A stretch of DNA of 64,000 nt from Novosphingobium sp. (lineage in GTDB: Bacteria > Pseudomonadota > Alphaproteobacteria > Sphingomonadales > Sphingomonadaceae). The translations under genes and the position numbers were made by a program. The stretch covers positions 1,865,001-1,929,000 of the forward strand of contig NZ_JBCNLP010000006.1 of the NCBI RefSeq assembly GCF_039595395.1, written 5' to 3'. The number at the start of each line of letters is the position of its first letter. The first letter of the stretch is position 1. The notes below the pieces were generated by a model. It ran no database searches. It had not been told where the DNA came from and saw only the letters and a list, made by a program, of their open reading frames with translations. This document shows positions 1 through 8,193 of this stretch, one piece after another.

Positions 1-352
1 GCGGAAATTCGGAGATCCGCTTTCCAGCGCGGACGGCACGGGTCACCATATCGTGACGATGGACACAGCGCTGGCTGGTGCTGCCGACGCGCTCTGGCTC
101 CAGCAGCGATGGCCCCAGGCACGGCTCGCATTTCGCAGCAACAATCGCGAAGCACAGGCGATCGCCTGCCTTCGCGGGACAGGCATCGCCGTCTTGCCAC
201 GATTGATCGGAGATTCACTTGGGCTCGAAAGGCTTGAACCTGCTCCGCCCGGCCGAGATGTCTGGCTCGGCTATCACCGGGATGTCAGACATTCACGTCG
301 GATTCGCTTGCTCATCGAGCACCTGACAGCCCATGTTCAACTGGAGATATGA
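1..352 (+). CDS. LysR-family regulator, C-terminal fragment (gene starts left of the window)
   Basis: The frame is open from the left edge to a TGA at 350-352. The visible part is the end of a LysR substrate-binding domain: a segment with SNNREAQAIACLRGTGIAVL followed by PGRDVWLGYHRD. This is the effector-domain region that recurs in the complete LysR gene at 55.5-56.4 kb (AGNHALQAVAAQAGAGVALL, then PGREVWMLTRR). The DNA-binding half lies outside, so the target is unknown. A GTG at 53 is in frame but would start inside the domain, so it is not taken as the start. The family call is good and the specific role is unknown. Confidence 0.8.
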   Translation, partial: RKFGDPLSSADGTGHHIVTMDTALAGAADALWLQQRWPQARLAFRSNNREAQAIACLRGTGIAVLPRLIGDSLGLERLEPAPPGRDVWLGYHRDVRHSRRIRLLIEHLTAHVQLEI

Positions 353-396
353 AACAACATCAGTGTCTCAAGTGATTGCATTCGGACCCCATCCAC

Positions 397-406
397 TACC
401 TAGGTA
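397..406. promoter_or_regulatory. Palindrome TACCTAGGTA upstream of the receiver-only regulator
   Basis: This perfect 10-base palindrome lies in the 127-base gap between the LysR fragment and the regulator gene starting at 480. The same TACC-N2-GGTA arrangement recurs at 3906-3921 and 18630-18641, so it may be an operator. About one exact match is expected by chance in 64 kb, so alone it is weak. Confidence 0.3.
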
Positions 407-479
407 TGCTTGCCCCAATCATGGCCACCCGATATGCCCGCAGAGCAGGAGGCTCGGGTTTCGACGAGAGGATTAAAAC

Positions 480-842
480 GTGACTCAACCCGCCCTCGTG
501 GCCGTCGTCGATGACGACGAGGACGTGCGAGAGTCCTTGGAAATGCTCGTCCTGAGCGTTGGCCATGAGGCTGTCCTCTTCGAAACCGCAGATGCGCTGC
601 TAGCCTCACCGCTCCTTGATGAGTTCCGCTGCGTCATCAGCGATGTCCAGATGCCTGGCACAAACGGCATTCAACTGGCCCGTGAGATTCGCTCACGGAC
701 AGCCGTCCCCGTCATCCTGATCACCGCGTTTCCCGCTGATGAAATCGAGCGAAGGGCGAGGGATGCCGGAGTCCACCAGTTCCTCAGCAAGCCATTTGAT
801 CCCAATGCGCTTATCGACGAATTGGTCAGCCTATTGGGCTAA
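480..842 (+). CDS. Single-domain response regulator (FixJ-type receiver only)
   Basis: This is a 120-residue receiver domain with no output domain. The acidic cluster is D11-D13, the phosphoacceptor is D55 in SDVQMPG, the switch threonine is T82 and the conserved lysine is K104 in SKPF. The start is GTG with GAGAGGA upstream. It converges with the histidine kinase at 850-2949, and only 7 bases separate the two stops. It probably accepts or drains phosphate from that kinase, competing with the DNA-binding regulator at 3151-3819, as single-domain regulators do in FixL/FixJ-like systems. The partner assignment is inferred from position only. Confidence 0.88.
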   Translation: MTQPALVAVVDDDEDVRESLEMLVLSVGHEAVLFETADALLASPLLDEFRCVISDVQMPGTNGIQLAREIRSRTAVPVILITAFPADEIERRARDAGVHQFLSKPFDPNALIDELVSLLG

Positions 843-849
843 GACGACC

Positions 850-2949
850 TTAGCCGACAATGCCTGCGTCGTGAGCGGACAGAATCCCGTCTGATGGCGG
901 GAGCGGAAGGTCAATGGTCACCCTGGCCCCTCCTCCATTTTCGCGGTTAGCTATGCCGATCTGGCCGCCATGCCCCTCGATGATGGAGCGGCAAATTGAT
1001 AATCCGAGCCCCAGTCCATTGGGCTTGGTTGACTGAAAGCTCCTGAAACTCGCGCCCTCGCCGCCCTCGGGAAAACCCGGCCCGGTATCGGAGATGACGA
1101 TCGAAAAAGTGTCCCCTCCTGCTGTGGCCGAGATCTGGAGGGCACGCTGGCCTGCCTGTCCTTCCATTGCCTGCACGGCATTCATCATGAGGTTGACCAT
1201 AACCTGCTGGAGCTGGACGCGGTCCCCACGAATGCGGGGTAGATCCTTGTCGAATGCGAAGTTGACCAGAATATCATGGTCCCGGAGCTCTCGGGCGACA
1301 AGCTGGTGGGCATCGGAAATCACCTGCGTGACCTCCAGATCCACAAGCTCAACTTTCTGGTTGGAAGCCATCGCCCGAATGCGAGAGATGATCTCTCCGG
1401 CCCGAATGGCGTCACGCAGAACCCTCTGACTCAGGGTGGCCAGATGTTTTGCGGCCATGGCCGGCTGACGGGCGATCCGTTCGGCGGCCACGGCGTTGTT
1501 CGCAATAGCGGTGATCGGTTGCGAGATCTCGTGAGCGATTGACGCTGACAGCTCGCCCAGCATAGAAATCCGGGAAGCATGGGTCAATTGCCGCTGGAGC
1601 CGCTCCAATTCCTCGCGGGCCTGAACCTGCTCGGTGATGTCGAGTTGAGCTGCCAGCACCCGGCCCCTGCTGTAGGGAAGCGAAACGACCCGGCAGAACA
1701 GCGTATCGGCAAATGTCCCGTCAAGGCGACGCATACGCAGTTCGGACTGGAACACGGCCTCCCCCCGCCAACTCGCCTGGATTCCCCGGCGGTAGGCCTC
1801 GCGGCCCGGCTCGAACATGCCCTTGAGCGATCGGCCGATCAAATCCTCTCGCGAGGCTGCGCCGCATAATCTGGCACCCGCGTCATTCGTCTCGATGACG
1901 GTGACGGCTTCCATGGCAAAATCCACGAAGTCCGGGTGCTCGTTGATATATTGCTCGAGATCGACGACGCCTTGCGCCCGCAGCTCTTCGAAGCGCTGTG
2001 CCAGCCGGCTTGTGTCCATCTCCGAGATCGCGATGGACGGAATCTCGTAGAACATTTTCTCGCGCTGGCTGGCGAGATCAAGCTCGCGAGAAACACGGAT
2101 CCGCTCGGAGATATCGGTGAAGCCGATCAGCAAACTGCCGCGTCCAACCGTCCCGGGCAGGAAGGACACGGTGAAGAGCGCCTCGAATTCCCGCCCGCCC
2201 AGGCTGCGCATGCGGGTTTCGCAGATGAAATGCGACTGCCCGCTCACCGCTGCAATCACGGCGGCAGCGTAGTCCTTGTGACTTGCCTGAGGCCAATAAT
2301 GTTCGAGCGAGATCGCCAGCAGGTCTCGCTTGGTACCGGGACCGAACAGTTCGACTGAACGCTCATTGATATCGACGACCCGCGTCGCCCGCATCATCTC
2401 ACGCACAAGATCCGGATTGCGAGCAAGATGGCCGGCCAGATCGGCCTTGGCTTCATTGCCCAAACGGCCCAAAATTCGACCTACGCCTGAAAAATCGAGT
2501 TCCCAGAAAGCTGCCGCCACCGCGCTGAACAGGTTGCGATAGCGGTACTCACTGGCCGCGAGCTTGATTTCAGCTGGATGCTTGGAATCGAGGAGAGATG
2601 AGACTTCAACGATTTCTCCTGGCGCCACGCCGAGAGATTGTGAGGTCGCGCACTTGACCCGCACGGTCAAACCGGTGCCGTCGAAGGCAATACGATCGAT
2701 CGTGCCCTCCCAAACTCCCTCGGTCTCAAGGGCCTCGGCTATGTCGTCGGGATAAGCGCCAAAAAGTTCAGCAAGGTGCTGGCCGTTTGCCTCGTGAGGT
2801 TGCCAGCCATAGAGGGTTGAGGCAGCCAGATTCCAACCCGAAATCCGACCGTCCCTCGACGCGATGACACTCTCGCTCATCAGGTCCCAAAGGCCTGTAC
2901 TCTGCGTCAAGCTGCCTGCTTTCTCATCGACCGACGACCCTAATTTCAA
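850..2949 (-). CDS. Multi-PAS sensor histidine kinase (FixL/NtrB-like, no membrane segment)
   Basis: The protein has 699 residues. An N-terminal PAS (about 20-110) and two further PAS-type modules (about 130-290 and 310-440) precede a HisKA domain with the phospho-site H473 in IAHEISQP. The ATPase domain follows, with an N box (VNLMMNAVQAME), G1 (DTGPGF) and G2 (GLGLGLSI). No membrane segment is visible, so it should be a cytoplasmic sensor; the ligand is unknown. The start is a TTG at 2949; an ATG at 2880 is possible but would cut into the first PAS. The regulator gene at 3151-3819 lies upstream on the same strand, about 200 bases away, so the two probably form a transcription unit. Confidence 0.9.
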   Translation of the reverse strand: MKLGSSVDEKAGSLTQSTGLWDLMSESVIASRDGRISGWNLAASTLYGWQPHEANGQHLAELFGAYPDDIAEALETEGVWEGTIDRIAFDGTGLTVRVKCATSQSLGVAPGEIVEVSSLLDSKHPAEIKLAASEYRYRNLFSAVAAAFWELDFSGVGRILGRLGNEAKADLAGHLARNPDLVREMMRATRVVDINERSVELFGPGTKRDLLAISLEHYWPQASHKDYAAAVIAAVSGQSHFICETRMRSLGGREFEALFTVSFLPGTVGRGSLLIGFTDISERIRVSRELDLASQREKMFYEIPSIAISEMDTSRLAQRFEELRAQGVVDLEQYINEHPDFVDFAMEAVTVIETNDAGARLCGAASREDLIGRSLKGMFEPGREAYRRGIQASWRGEAVFQSELRMRRLDGTFADTLFCRVVSLPYSRGRVLAAQLDITEQVQAREELERLQRQLTHASRISMLGELSASIAHEISQPITAIANNAVAAERIARQPAMAAKHLATLSQRVLRDAIRAGEIISRIRAMASNQKVELVDLEVTQVISDAHQLVARELRDHDILVNFAFDKDLPRIRGDRVQLQQVMVNLMMNAVQAMEGQAGQRALQISATAGGDTFSIVISDTGPGFPEGGEGASFRSFQSTKPNGLGLGLSICRSIIEGHGGQIGIANRENGGGARVTIDLPLPPSDGILSAHDAGIVG

Positions 2950-3150
2950 GACCTATGCAGTGCGGCCGATCGATCCGATGACGCTTCCTCGCGCCGACGC
3001 CCCGCCCGCGAGTACCGCAAAATCTACCGATAGCAGCGCAGATCTAGTGGTCGTTTGCCTTAACGGCAAGGGCAAGGCTTGATCCCCAAGCCACCGAGCC
3101 AATGAGCATGCTCGCCGGGCCGCCAGGGCGCCTCCCGGTCACCGGCTAAC

Positions 3151-3819
3151 CTACCATCCGAGGATGTCGAGCTTCATAACCAGATCAGCGACCGAGTTAG
3201 CCTTCAATTTGCGCCCCGCACTCGAACGGTGCATCTTCACCGTGATTTCGGTGATGCCGAGCTCATAGGCGATTTGTTTGTTGAGGAGGCCGCGCTTCAC
3301 GCCCTTCAAAACGTCGGTCTCACGGGGCGTCAGCGCCTTGGCCAGAACGTGGACCTGTCGGGCCGCATGATGCCCCGCCCAGCGCTCGCGATCACGCTCC
3401 AGGGCCGACATCACGGCATCAAGGAGTTCCTGTTCACGGAAAGGCTTGGGCAGAAAATCCACGGCCCCGGCCTTCATGGCTCGGACTGACGTAGGGACGT
3501 CGGCGTAACCGGTCAAAAAGATGATCGGCAGCTTCACCCCCGTTTCAACGAGGCGAGCCTGGAGGTCCAGCCCACTGGATCCGGGCATGCGCAAATCGAG
3601 CACCATGCAACTCGGGCGGTCGGGCAGCCCATGGGCCAGCAGCGCCGCTGTCGATGGAAACGCAAGTGAATCCAGACCAACGGAGGTGAAGAGGTCGCTA
3701 AGCGCTTCACGAAGGTCATCATCATCATCGACGATGAGAACGAGCGGCTTGTCAGAGGGCGCGCTTTCCACAGGCGCCCCTCGACGATCCTTCGGCACGG
3801 CCGATCGCTGGCTTAGCAT
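3151..3819 (-). CDS. Two-component response regulator, receiver plus LuxR-type HTH (FixJ/StyR-like)
   Basis: The protein has 222 residues. The receiver carries an acidic run at about residues 31-36, phosphoacceptor D75 in VLDLRMPG, the LTGYAD switch and the lysine of LPKPF. The C-terminal HTH begins LTPRETDVLKGV and contains NKQIAYELGITEITVKMHR. The ATG at 3819 is preceded by GGAGG at good spacing. It lies just upstream of the PAS kinase gene on the same strand and is the likely output partner. A 16-base perfect palindrome 87 bases upstream of the start fits autoregulation. The target genes are unknown, but the divergent hydrolase at 4121 is a candidate. Confidence 0.92.
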   Translation of the reverse strand: MLSQRSAVPKDRRGAPVESAPSDKPLVLIVDDDDDLREALSDLFTSVGLDSLAFPSTAALLAHGLPDRPSCMVLDLRMPGSSGLDLQARLVETGVKLPIIFLTGYADVPTSVRAMKAGAVDFLPKPFREQELLDAVMSALERDRERWAGHHAARQVHVLAKALTPRETDVLKGVKRGLLNKQIAYELGITEITVKMHRSSAGRKLKANSVADLVMKLDILGW

Positions 3820-3905
3820 AGTCGGCCTCCAATCCGTCCTCGACGTCAGGACGTGCTGCCTGCATATGGATCAGCAGCCTGACAGTAAATCCACCAAATG
3901 CCCCT

Positions 3906-3921
3906 CCATACCATGGTATGG
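3906..3921. promoter_or_regulatory. 16-base perfect palindrome CCATACCATGGTATGG
   Basis: The sequence equals its own reverse complement over all 16 bases. It sits between divergent genes, 87 bases from the start of the regulator gene. As I recall, FixJ-like regulators of the StyR group bind palindromes with a central ACCATGGT, which is present here. This makes it the best candidate operator for the regulator at 3151-3819. Confidence 0.5.
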
Positions 3922-4048
3922 CCTCTCATGAGAGCCCTGGCCTGGCCTCCAGTTCTGCCCAAATGCCCTGGAACCGAGGACATAAGGGCAATTCGTCGGA
4001 CACATTCAAGCAAGCCGCGAGCCAAAGCAGGGGCCGAACGGCGCTATC

Positions 4049-4064
4049 CCATACCATTGTGTGT
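4049..4064. promoter_or_regulatory. Imperfect copy of the 3906 palindrome (13 of 16 bases)
   Basis: CCATACCATTGTGTGT matches the palindrome at 3906 in 13 of 16 positions. It lies 57 bases before the hydrolase ATG, a suitable place for an activator site. Confidence 0.35.
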
Positions 4065-4120
4065 GTGGCTGGCGATTAGCGCGCTCAGCATAACCCTGCA
4101 AAATTGCTGAAAGGCTTGCC

Positions 4121-4954
4121 ATGCTCACTCATGCGACTGCGCCCACACTTCATATCGAAGCCAACGGCGTGAACTTTGCCTACCGACGCTTTGGTGCCCC
4201 GGGCACACTGCCGCTGGTCATGCTTCAGCATTTCACGGGCGGCCTCGATCACTGGGATCCCCTGATCACCGATGGCTTCGCGAAAGACCGCGAGGTCATC
4301 CTCGTGAATTACCCCGGCATCGGAGCATCGAGCGGCGAGACGCCCAAGACGATCGAACTGATGGCGCAGAGCATCGATGATTTCATCATGGCTCTCGGAC
4401 TGGAGACCTTTGATCTCCTGGGCTTCTCGATCGGCGGGATGGTCGCGCAGGCCTATGCCAAGGAGCATTCGTCCAAGCTGCGGAAACTGATTCTCGTGGG
4501 GACCAGCCCGCGCGGTGGTGAGCCAACGCCCTTCCAGGAGGAGGTCGTCAAACGGGCGCGTGGGAACGCGGGCCTCGAGGAGCTCGCCTGGCTGTTCTTT
4601 GGCCACTCGGAAGCCGGCCGGGCTGCCGCTGGACGCTTTTGGGAGCGCCGCCACAGCCGAACCCTGGAGGTCGATCCCCCTTCACGGCAGGAATCCATCG
4701 TATCGCAGGCGATCGCCGGGCACGACTGGCTGGTGCCGCACGGTGAGCGCTTTGCGGATCTCAAGAAGATCTCGGTGCCCACCCTGGTGGTCAACGGCAC
4801 TCTGGATGTCATGTTGCCGACCATCAACTCCTTCTACCTGCAGCAGAATATCCCGGATGCGCAGCTGATCATCTATCCCGACGCGGGCCATGCCCCGCAT
4901 TTCCAGTTCCCTGGGCTGTTTCTGGCCCATGCCAACCTGTTCCTCGAAGGTTGA
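4121..4954 (+). CDS. Alpha/beta-fold hydrolase
   Basis: The protein has 277 residues, the usual size for the family. The nucleophile elbow is GFSIGG with S103. The acid is probably D229 in NGTLDVMLP and the histidine is H257 in AGHAPHFQFP, so the catalytic triad is complete. No signal peptide is visible and it should be cytosolic. The start is ATG with AAAGG upstream. A dehydrogenase gene follows 102 bases later on the same strand. The substrate (ester, lactone or C-C bond) cannot be told from sequence. Two operator-like palindromes upstream suggest control by the neighbouring two-component system. Confidence 0.88.
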   Translation: MLTHATAPTLHIEANGVNFAYRRFGAPGTLPLVMLQHFTGGLDHWDPLITDGFAKDREVILVNYPGIGASSGETPKTIELMAQSIDDFIMALGLETFDLLGFSIGGMVAQAYAKEHSSKLRKLILVGTSPRGGEPTPFQEEVVKRARGNAGLEELAWLFFGHSEAGRAAAGRFWERRHSRTLEVDPPSRQESIVSQAIAGHDWLVPHGERFADLKKISVPTLVVNGTLDVMLPTINSFYLQQNIPDAQLIIYPDAGHAPHFQFPGLFLAHANLFLEG

Positions 4955-5056
4955 AGGGCCGGGGCGCCCCCTCGCCCATCAATCCACTCTGAACACGCCT
5001 GGGTCTCCCAAACGGGTCCCGGCCCCCTCAAAACTTACATCAAAGGAACGCTTGTC

Positions 5057-5857
5057 ATGACGACCTCATCCAAGGGTACCGCGCTCATCACCGGTGCATC
5101 GGCGGGCATTGGTGCCGTCTATGCCGATCGCCTGGCGAAGCGAGGCTATGATCTCATCCTGGTCGCTCGCAACGCAGAGCGCCTCCACGACATCGCGACC
5201 GATCTCAGCGAGAAGACCGGGCGCCGCGTGGAAACGCTTACCGCCGATCTCATCACCAAAGAAGGCCGCACCTCCGTCGAGGAAATTCTGGCGAGCCGCG
5301 AGGATATCACGCTGCTGGTGAACAATGCCGGCTTCGGCGGCGTCGCCCCGCTCGTTTCGTCCGATCCCGATCTGATGGAGGACATGATCGCGGTCAATGT
5401 CACGGCTCTGACCCGTCTGACCTATGCTGCCGTGCCGGCGATGCTCGCCCGTGGCCATGGTGCCATCATCAACATCTCCTCGATCGTCGCGATCGGCCCC
5501 GAGATCCTCAACGGCGTCTACGGCGGCAGCAAGGCCTTCGTGCTGGCGTTCACCCAGTCGCTCCTGAGCGAGGTGGCGGACAAAGGCATTCGCGTCCAGA
5601 CCGTTCTGCCGGGCGGTACGGCGACCGATTTCTGGTCCGTGGCGGGTTATGGCGAATATGCCGAAAGCCCCAAGGCGATGCCCGTCGATCTCCTGGTCGA
5701 TTCCGCAATGGCGGGCTTCGATTTGGGCGAGACGGTCACCATCCCGCCGCTCCAGGATGGCGCTCTTTGGGATCGGTTCGATTCCGCACGGCGCGAGATT
5801 GCCGAAAACGTTGCCCATGCCCGACCGGCCGCGCGCTACGGCCTCACCGAGGCATAA
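5057..5857 (+). CDS. Short-chain dehydrogenase/reductase (classical SDR)
   Basis: The protein has 266 residues. The nucleotide-binding TGASAGIG motif is near the N-terminus, NNAG follows at about 92-95, and the catalytic residues are the serine of ISSIV, Y155 and K159 (YGGSK). Arginine residues after the first strands suggest NADP preference, which is only an inference. The start has AAAGGA upstream. It probably forms a unit with the alpha/beta hydrolase upstream. The substrate is unknown. Confidence 0.9.
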   Translation: MTTSSKGTALITGASAGIGAVYADRLAKRGYDLILVARNAERLHDIATDLSEKTGRRVETLTADLITKEGRTSVEEILASREDITLLVNNAGFGGVAPLVSSDPDLMEDMIAVNVTALTRLTYAAVPAMLARGHGAIINISSIVAIGPEILNGVYGGSKAFVLAFTQSLLSEVADKGIRVQTVLPGGTATDFWSVAGYGEYAESPKAMPVDLLVDSAMAGFDLGETVTIPPLQDGALWDRFDSARREIAENVAHARPAARYGLTEA

Positions 5858-5926
5858 ACCAACGCATAGGTCGCCTTTCGCGATCGACCAGCGATGATGT
5901 AACGATGGATGATGGGGTAAAGCAGC

Positions 5927-6811
5927 ATGCGCGGTGAATTGCTTGGTACGGTCTGGGGCCGGCAGGGTCGGATCGTTCTGGGAAACAAGGGCCCCCTCCA
6001 CCCGGGCCCTTGGGCACCCCTGCGCAGCCTTATCTGGATGGTCGCCCTGTTGATTGTGACGGGCGCCATCCTATCCCTTCAGTCGCTGGTCAAATCATGG
6101 ATCCCCAACGAGACCCTGACGGTCACGATGGCGTTCATATGCACCCTGCTCGCCTACGGCGCCTATTTCGGGCTGGTTAGAAAGGGAGAGCGCCGCTGGC
6201 CATCAGAGCTCTCCCTTCAGGCCTTCTGGCAAGAGTATCTCGCGGGCTTTCTGGCCGGCTGCCTGATCATCACACTCACTGTTGGATTGCTCTGGCTGGC
6301 TGGCCTTTATGATATCCGGCTCAGCCAGTGGAGCGATTGGGCGCACGATCTGCGCGAGACGATCGGGACCGGCTTGCTTGAAGAATTATTGGCGCGGCTC
6401 ATCCTTTTCCGCCTCCTCTCTCGGGCCTTCGGGCTGCCTGCCGGGCTCATCATCTCAGCCATAGCTTTCGGCGCTGCCCATATTTTCAACCCTCACTCCT
6501 CCCCGCTCGCCGCTATCGCCATTGCTGTCGAAGCCGGGCTGCTCTTTGCGGGCTTCTATATCCTGACCGGCAGGGTCTGGATGTCGGCTGGAATCCACGC
6601 TGGCTGGAACCTGATGCTTGGCGGCGTTTTCGGCGCTCGCGTGTCCGGCATGGCCAGCGACGGGAGCCTTTTGACGAGCCTTCCCAAACCGGGGTCCATG
6701 GACATCCTGACCGGCGGGGCCTTCGGGCCAGAAGCTTCCCTGCCCGCCGTGATCATTGGCCTTGCCGCCTTTGTCTTGACCCTGCGCCAGCTGCCAAAGA
6801 CGGACGCCTGA
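5927..6811 (+). CDS. CPBP-family intramembrane metalloprotease
   Basis: The 294-residue protein has several hydrophobic stretches (about residues 35-55, 65-85, 105-130, 155-170, 175-215, 265-285). The family signature is present: E152-E153 in LLEELLARL and H185 in FGAAHIFN, the residues expected to bind the active-site zinc (CAAX-prenyl-protease and bacteriocin-processing family). It is an inner-membrane protein of unknown substrate. The N-terminus is hydrophilic before the first membrane segment. Its neighbours do not indicate a role. Confidence 0.85.
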   Translation: MRGELLGTVWGRQGRIVLGNKGPLHPGPWAPLRSLIWMVALLIVTGAILSLQSLVKSWIPNETLTVTMAFICTLLAYGAYFGLVRKGERRWPSELSLQAFWQEYLAGFLAGCLIITLTVGLLWLAGLYDIRLSQWSDWAHDLRETIGTGLLEELLARLILFRLLSRAFGLPAGLIISAIAFGAAHIFNPHSSPLAAIAIAVEAGLLFAGFYILTGRVWMSAGIHAGWNLMLGGVFGARVSGMASDGSLLTSLPKPGSMDILTGGAFGPEASLPAVIIGLAAFVLTLRQLPKTDA

Positions 6812-6909
6812 ACAGCCACACTTTCGTATGGCTGCCCCATGCCATGATGGTGGTGGTCCGTGCGCTTTCGATCGGCGATTGACTAAGCTCGAAAGCGAAA
6901 GGCCCTCCC

Positions 6910-7956
6910 ATGAGCGAATGTGAAGGAAGCGCTTACCGGGCAGATCGCACCGGATCTGGCAAAAGACAGAGCGCTTCAACAGAAAATCCGGCTGAGATCC
7001 TGGCCCCTGCCGAGACCGATGGGCAGGGTCTGCTCTCCAGCCTTCAGGACAACGGCATCGCGTTTTGGGTCTACTGCACGGCAAGCTGCCGCAGCTTCCT
7101 GCTTGGCCCCGATGGTATTGTGCCTGGTATTGCTGGGGATGCATTTCATCCGGAGGGCGGTTCCTTGGTCGAAGAGGATCATGGCATCCTCGCCTCGGCT
7201 CTCGAAGCCATGGAAAAGCTGGGCGAATCCCGCGAAGTCCGGTTTCGCGTCAAAGATGAGGCCGGCGCCATTCGATGGTTGCGTTGCACAGGATCGCGCC
7301 TGCCCGGCACCAATCCTATTCGCCTCGGGGGGTTGGTCATCGACATTACTGGCGAAGTCGAAGCGGTCGAAATGCAGGCGCTGATCGCCAGCGAACTCCA
7401 GCACCGTCTGCATAATCTGTTTGCCGTTTTTTCGGCCATGGTCCGCAGCCTCGCACGGCAATTCAACGATGCCCCCTCCTACGCGAACGAACTGGAGAAC
7501 CGCCTCGGGTCTCTGGCGAAAGCCCACGATCTTCTCTGGGCATCCGAGAGCCATCCGACGCTCGGAAACCTTCTCGAGGCCATTCTCGCGCCATATCGGG
7601 ACCTTGCGATCCTCGAGCTGACCGGCCCGACGGTCTCGATACTCCCAGGCGCCGTAACGCCTCTCACGCTCATCCTCCACGAATGGGTCACCAATTCGGT
7701 CAAGTATGGCTGCCTGCGAGGCCTCACGGAGGCGCGCCTGACCATCTATTGGGAAACCAGCAACACCGAGCTGAGAATCCTGTGGGTTGAAGATATACCC
7801 GGGCCCATCGCCGATAGCCAACGCGGCTCCGGGTTTGGCAGTCGACTCCTGGAGGCATTGGTCAAACAGATTGATGCGCGCTTCGAACGCCGGATTTTCC
7901 CTGGTCAGACCGCCCTGTCGCTGGCCATGCCATTGCGCCTCTTCACAGCCGCATAG
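6910..7956 (+). CDS. PAS-containing HWE-family sensor histidine kinase
   Basis: The protein has 348 residues. A PAS-like domain (about 45-150) ends in the VIDITGEVE linker. The HWE-type dimerisation region follows, with phospho-site H165 in ELQHRLHNLF, then the N-box HEWVTNSVKYG and the W-x-E element in LWVEDIPGP that gives the family its name. A glycine-rich GSGFGSRLL lid closes the ATP site. No membrane segment is seen, so it is cytosolic. In alphaproteobacteria such kinases often feed the general stress response or light and redox sensing. There is no cognate regulator next to it, so its pathway is unknown. Confidence 0.9.
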   Translation: MSECEGSAYRADRTGSGKRQSASTENPAEILAPAETDGQGLLSSLQDNGIAFWVYCTASCRSFLLGPDGIVPGIAGDAFHPEGGSLVEEDHGILASALEAMEKLGESREVRFRVKDEAGAIRWLRCTGSRLPGTNPIRLGGLVIDITGEVEAVEMQALIASELQHRLHNLFAVFSAMVRSLARQFNDAPSYANELENRLGSLAKAHDLLWASESHPTLGNLLEAILAPYRDLAILELTGPTVSILPGAVTPLTLILHEWVTNSVKYGCLRGLTEARLTIYWETSNTELRILWVEDIPGPIADSQRGSGFGSRLLEALVKQIDARFERRIFPGQTALSLAMPLRLFTAA

Positions 7957-8193
7957 TACCCGTCGCCGGCGCCCCGCCCACTTGCGAGGTCTGAAGCACC
8001 GCCTCCCAATTCAAACCAGGGCGCCGGAGCCGGGCCGCACTCCGCCCCCTGGGTTGATCTCCTGCCGCCCCTGTAAGCCCTCAGCTTTCATCGATGGCTC
8101 TGCGGCGAACGAATATCCGGACGTCCGTACCAACCTATCTTAGGTTCGCGCCCAACCGGGTCAGGTTACTGCCCCCTGGACACTATTTTTCCA

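Larger units (their letters stand above)
3820..4120. other. Divergent promoter region between the FixJ-type regulator and the hydrolase
   Basis: No gene is seen in this 301-base gap. It holds two related operator-like sequences (3906-3921 and 4049-4064), one nearer each divergent gene, so both promoters probably lie here. No convincing -35/-10 pair could be fixed by eye. Confidence 0.5.

Noticed and set aside
3055..3070. Short hairpin TTGCC/GGCAA between the regulator and kinase genes
   Set aside because: Five-base arms without a T-run are too weak to call a terminator.
4085..4654. A 189-codon minus-strand frame opposite the alpha/beta hydrolase
   Set aside because: The hydrolase has a full catalytic triad on the plus strand; the opposite frame has no motif.
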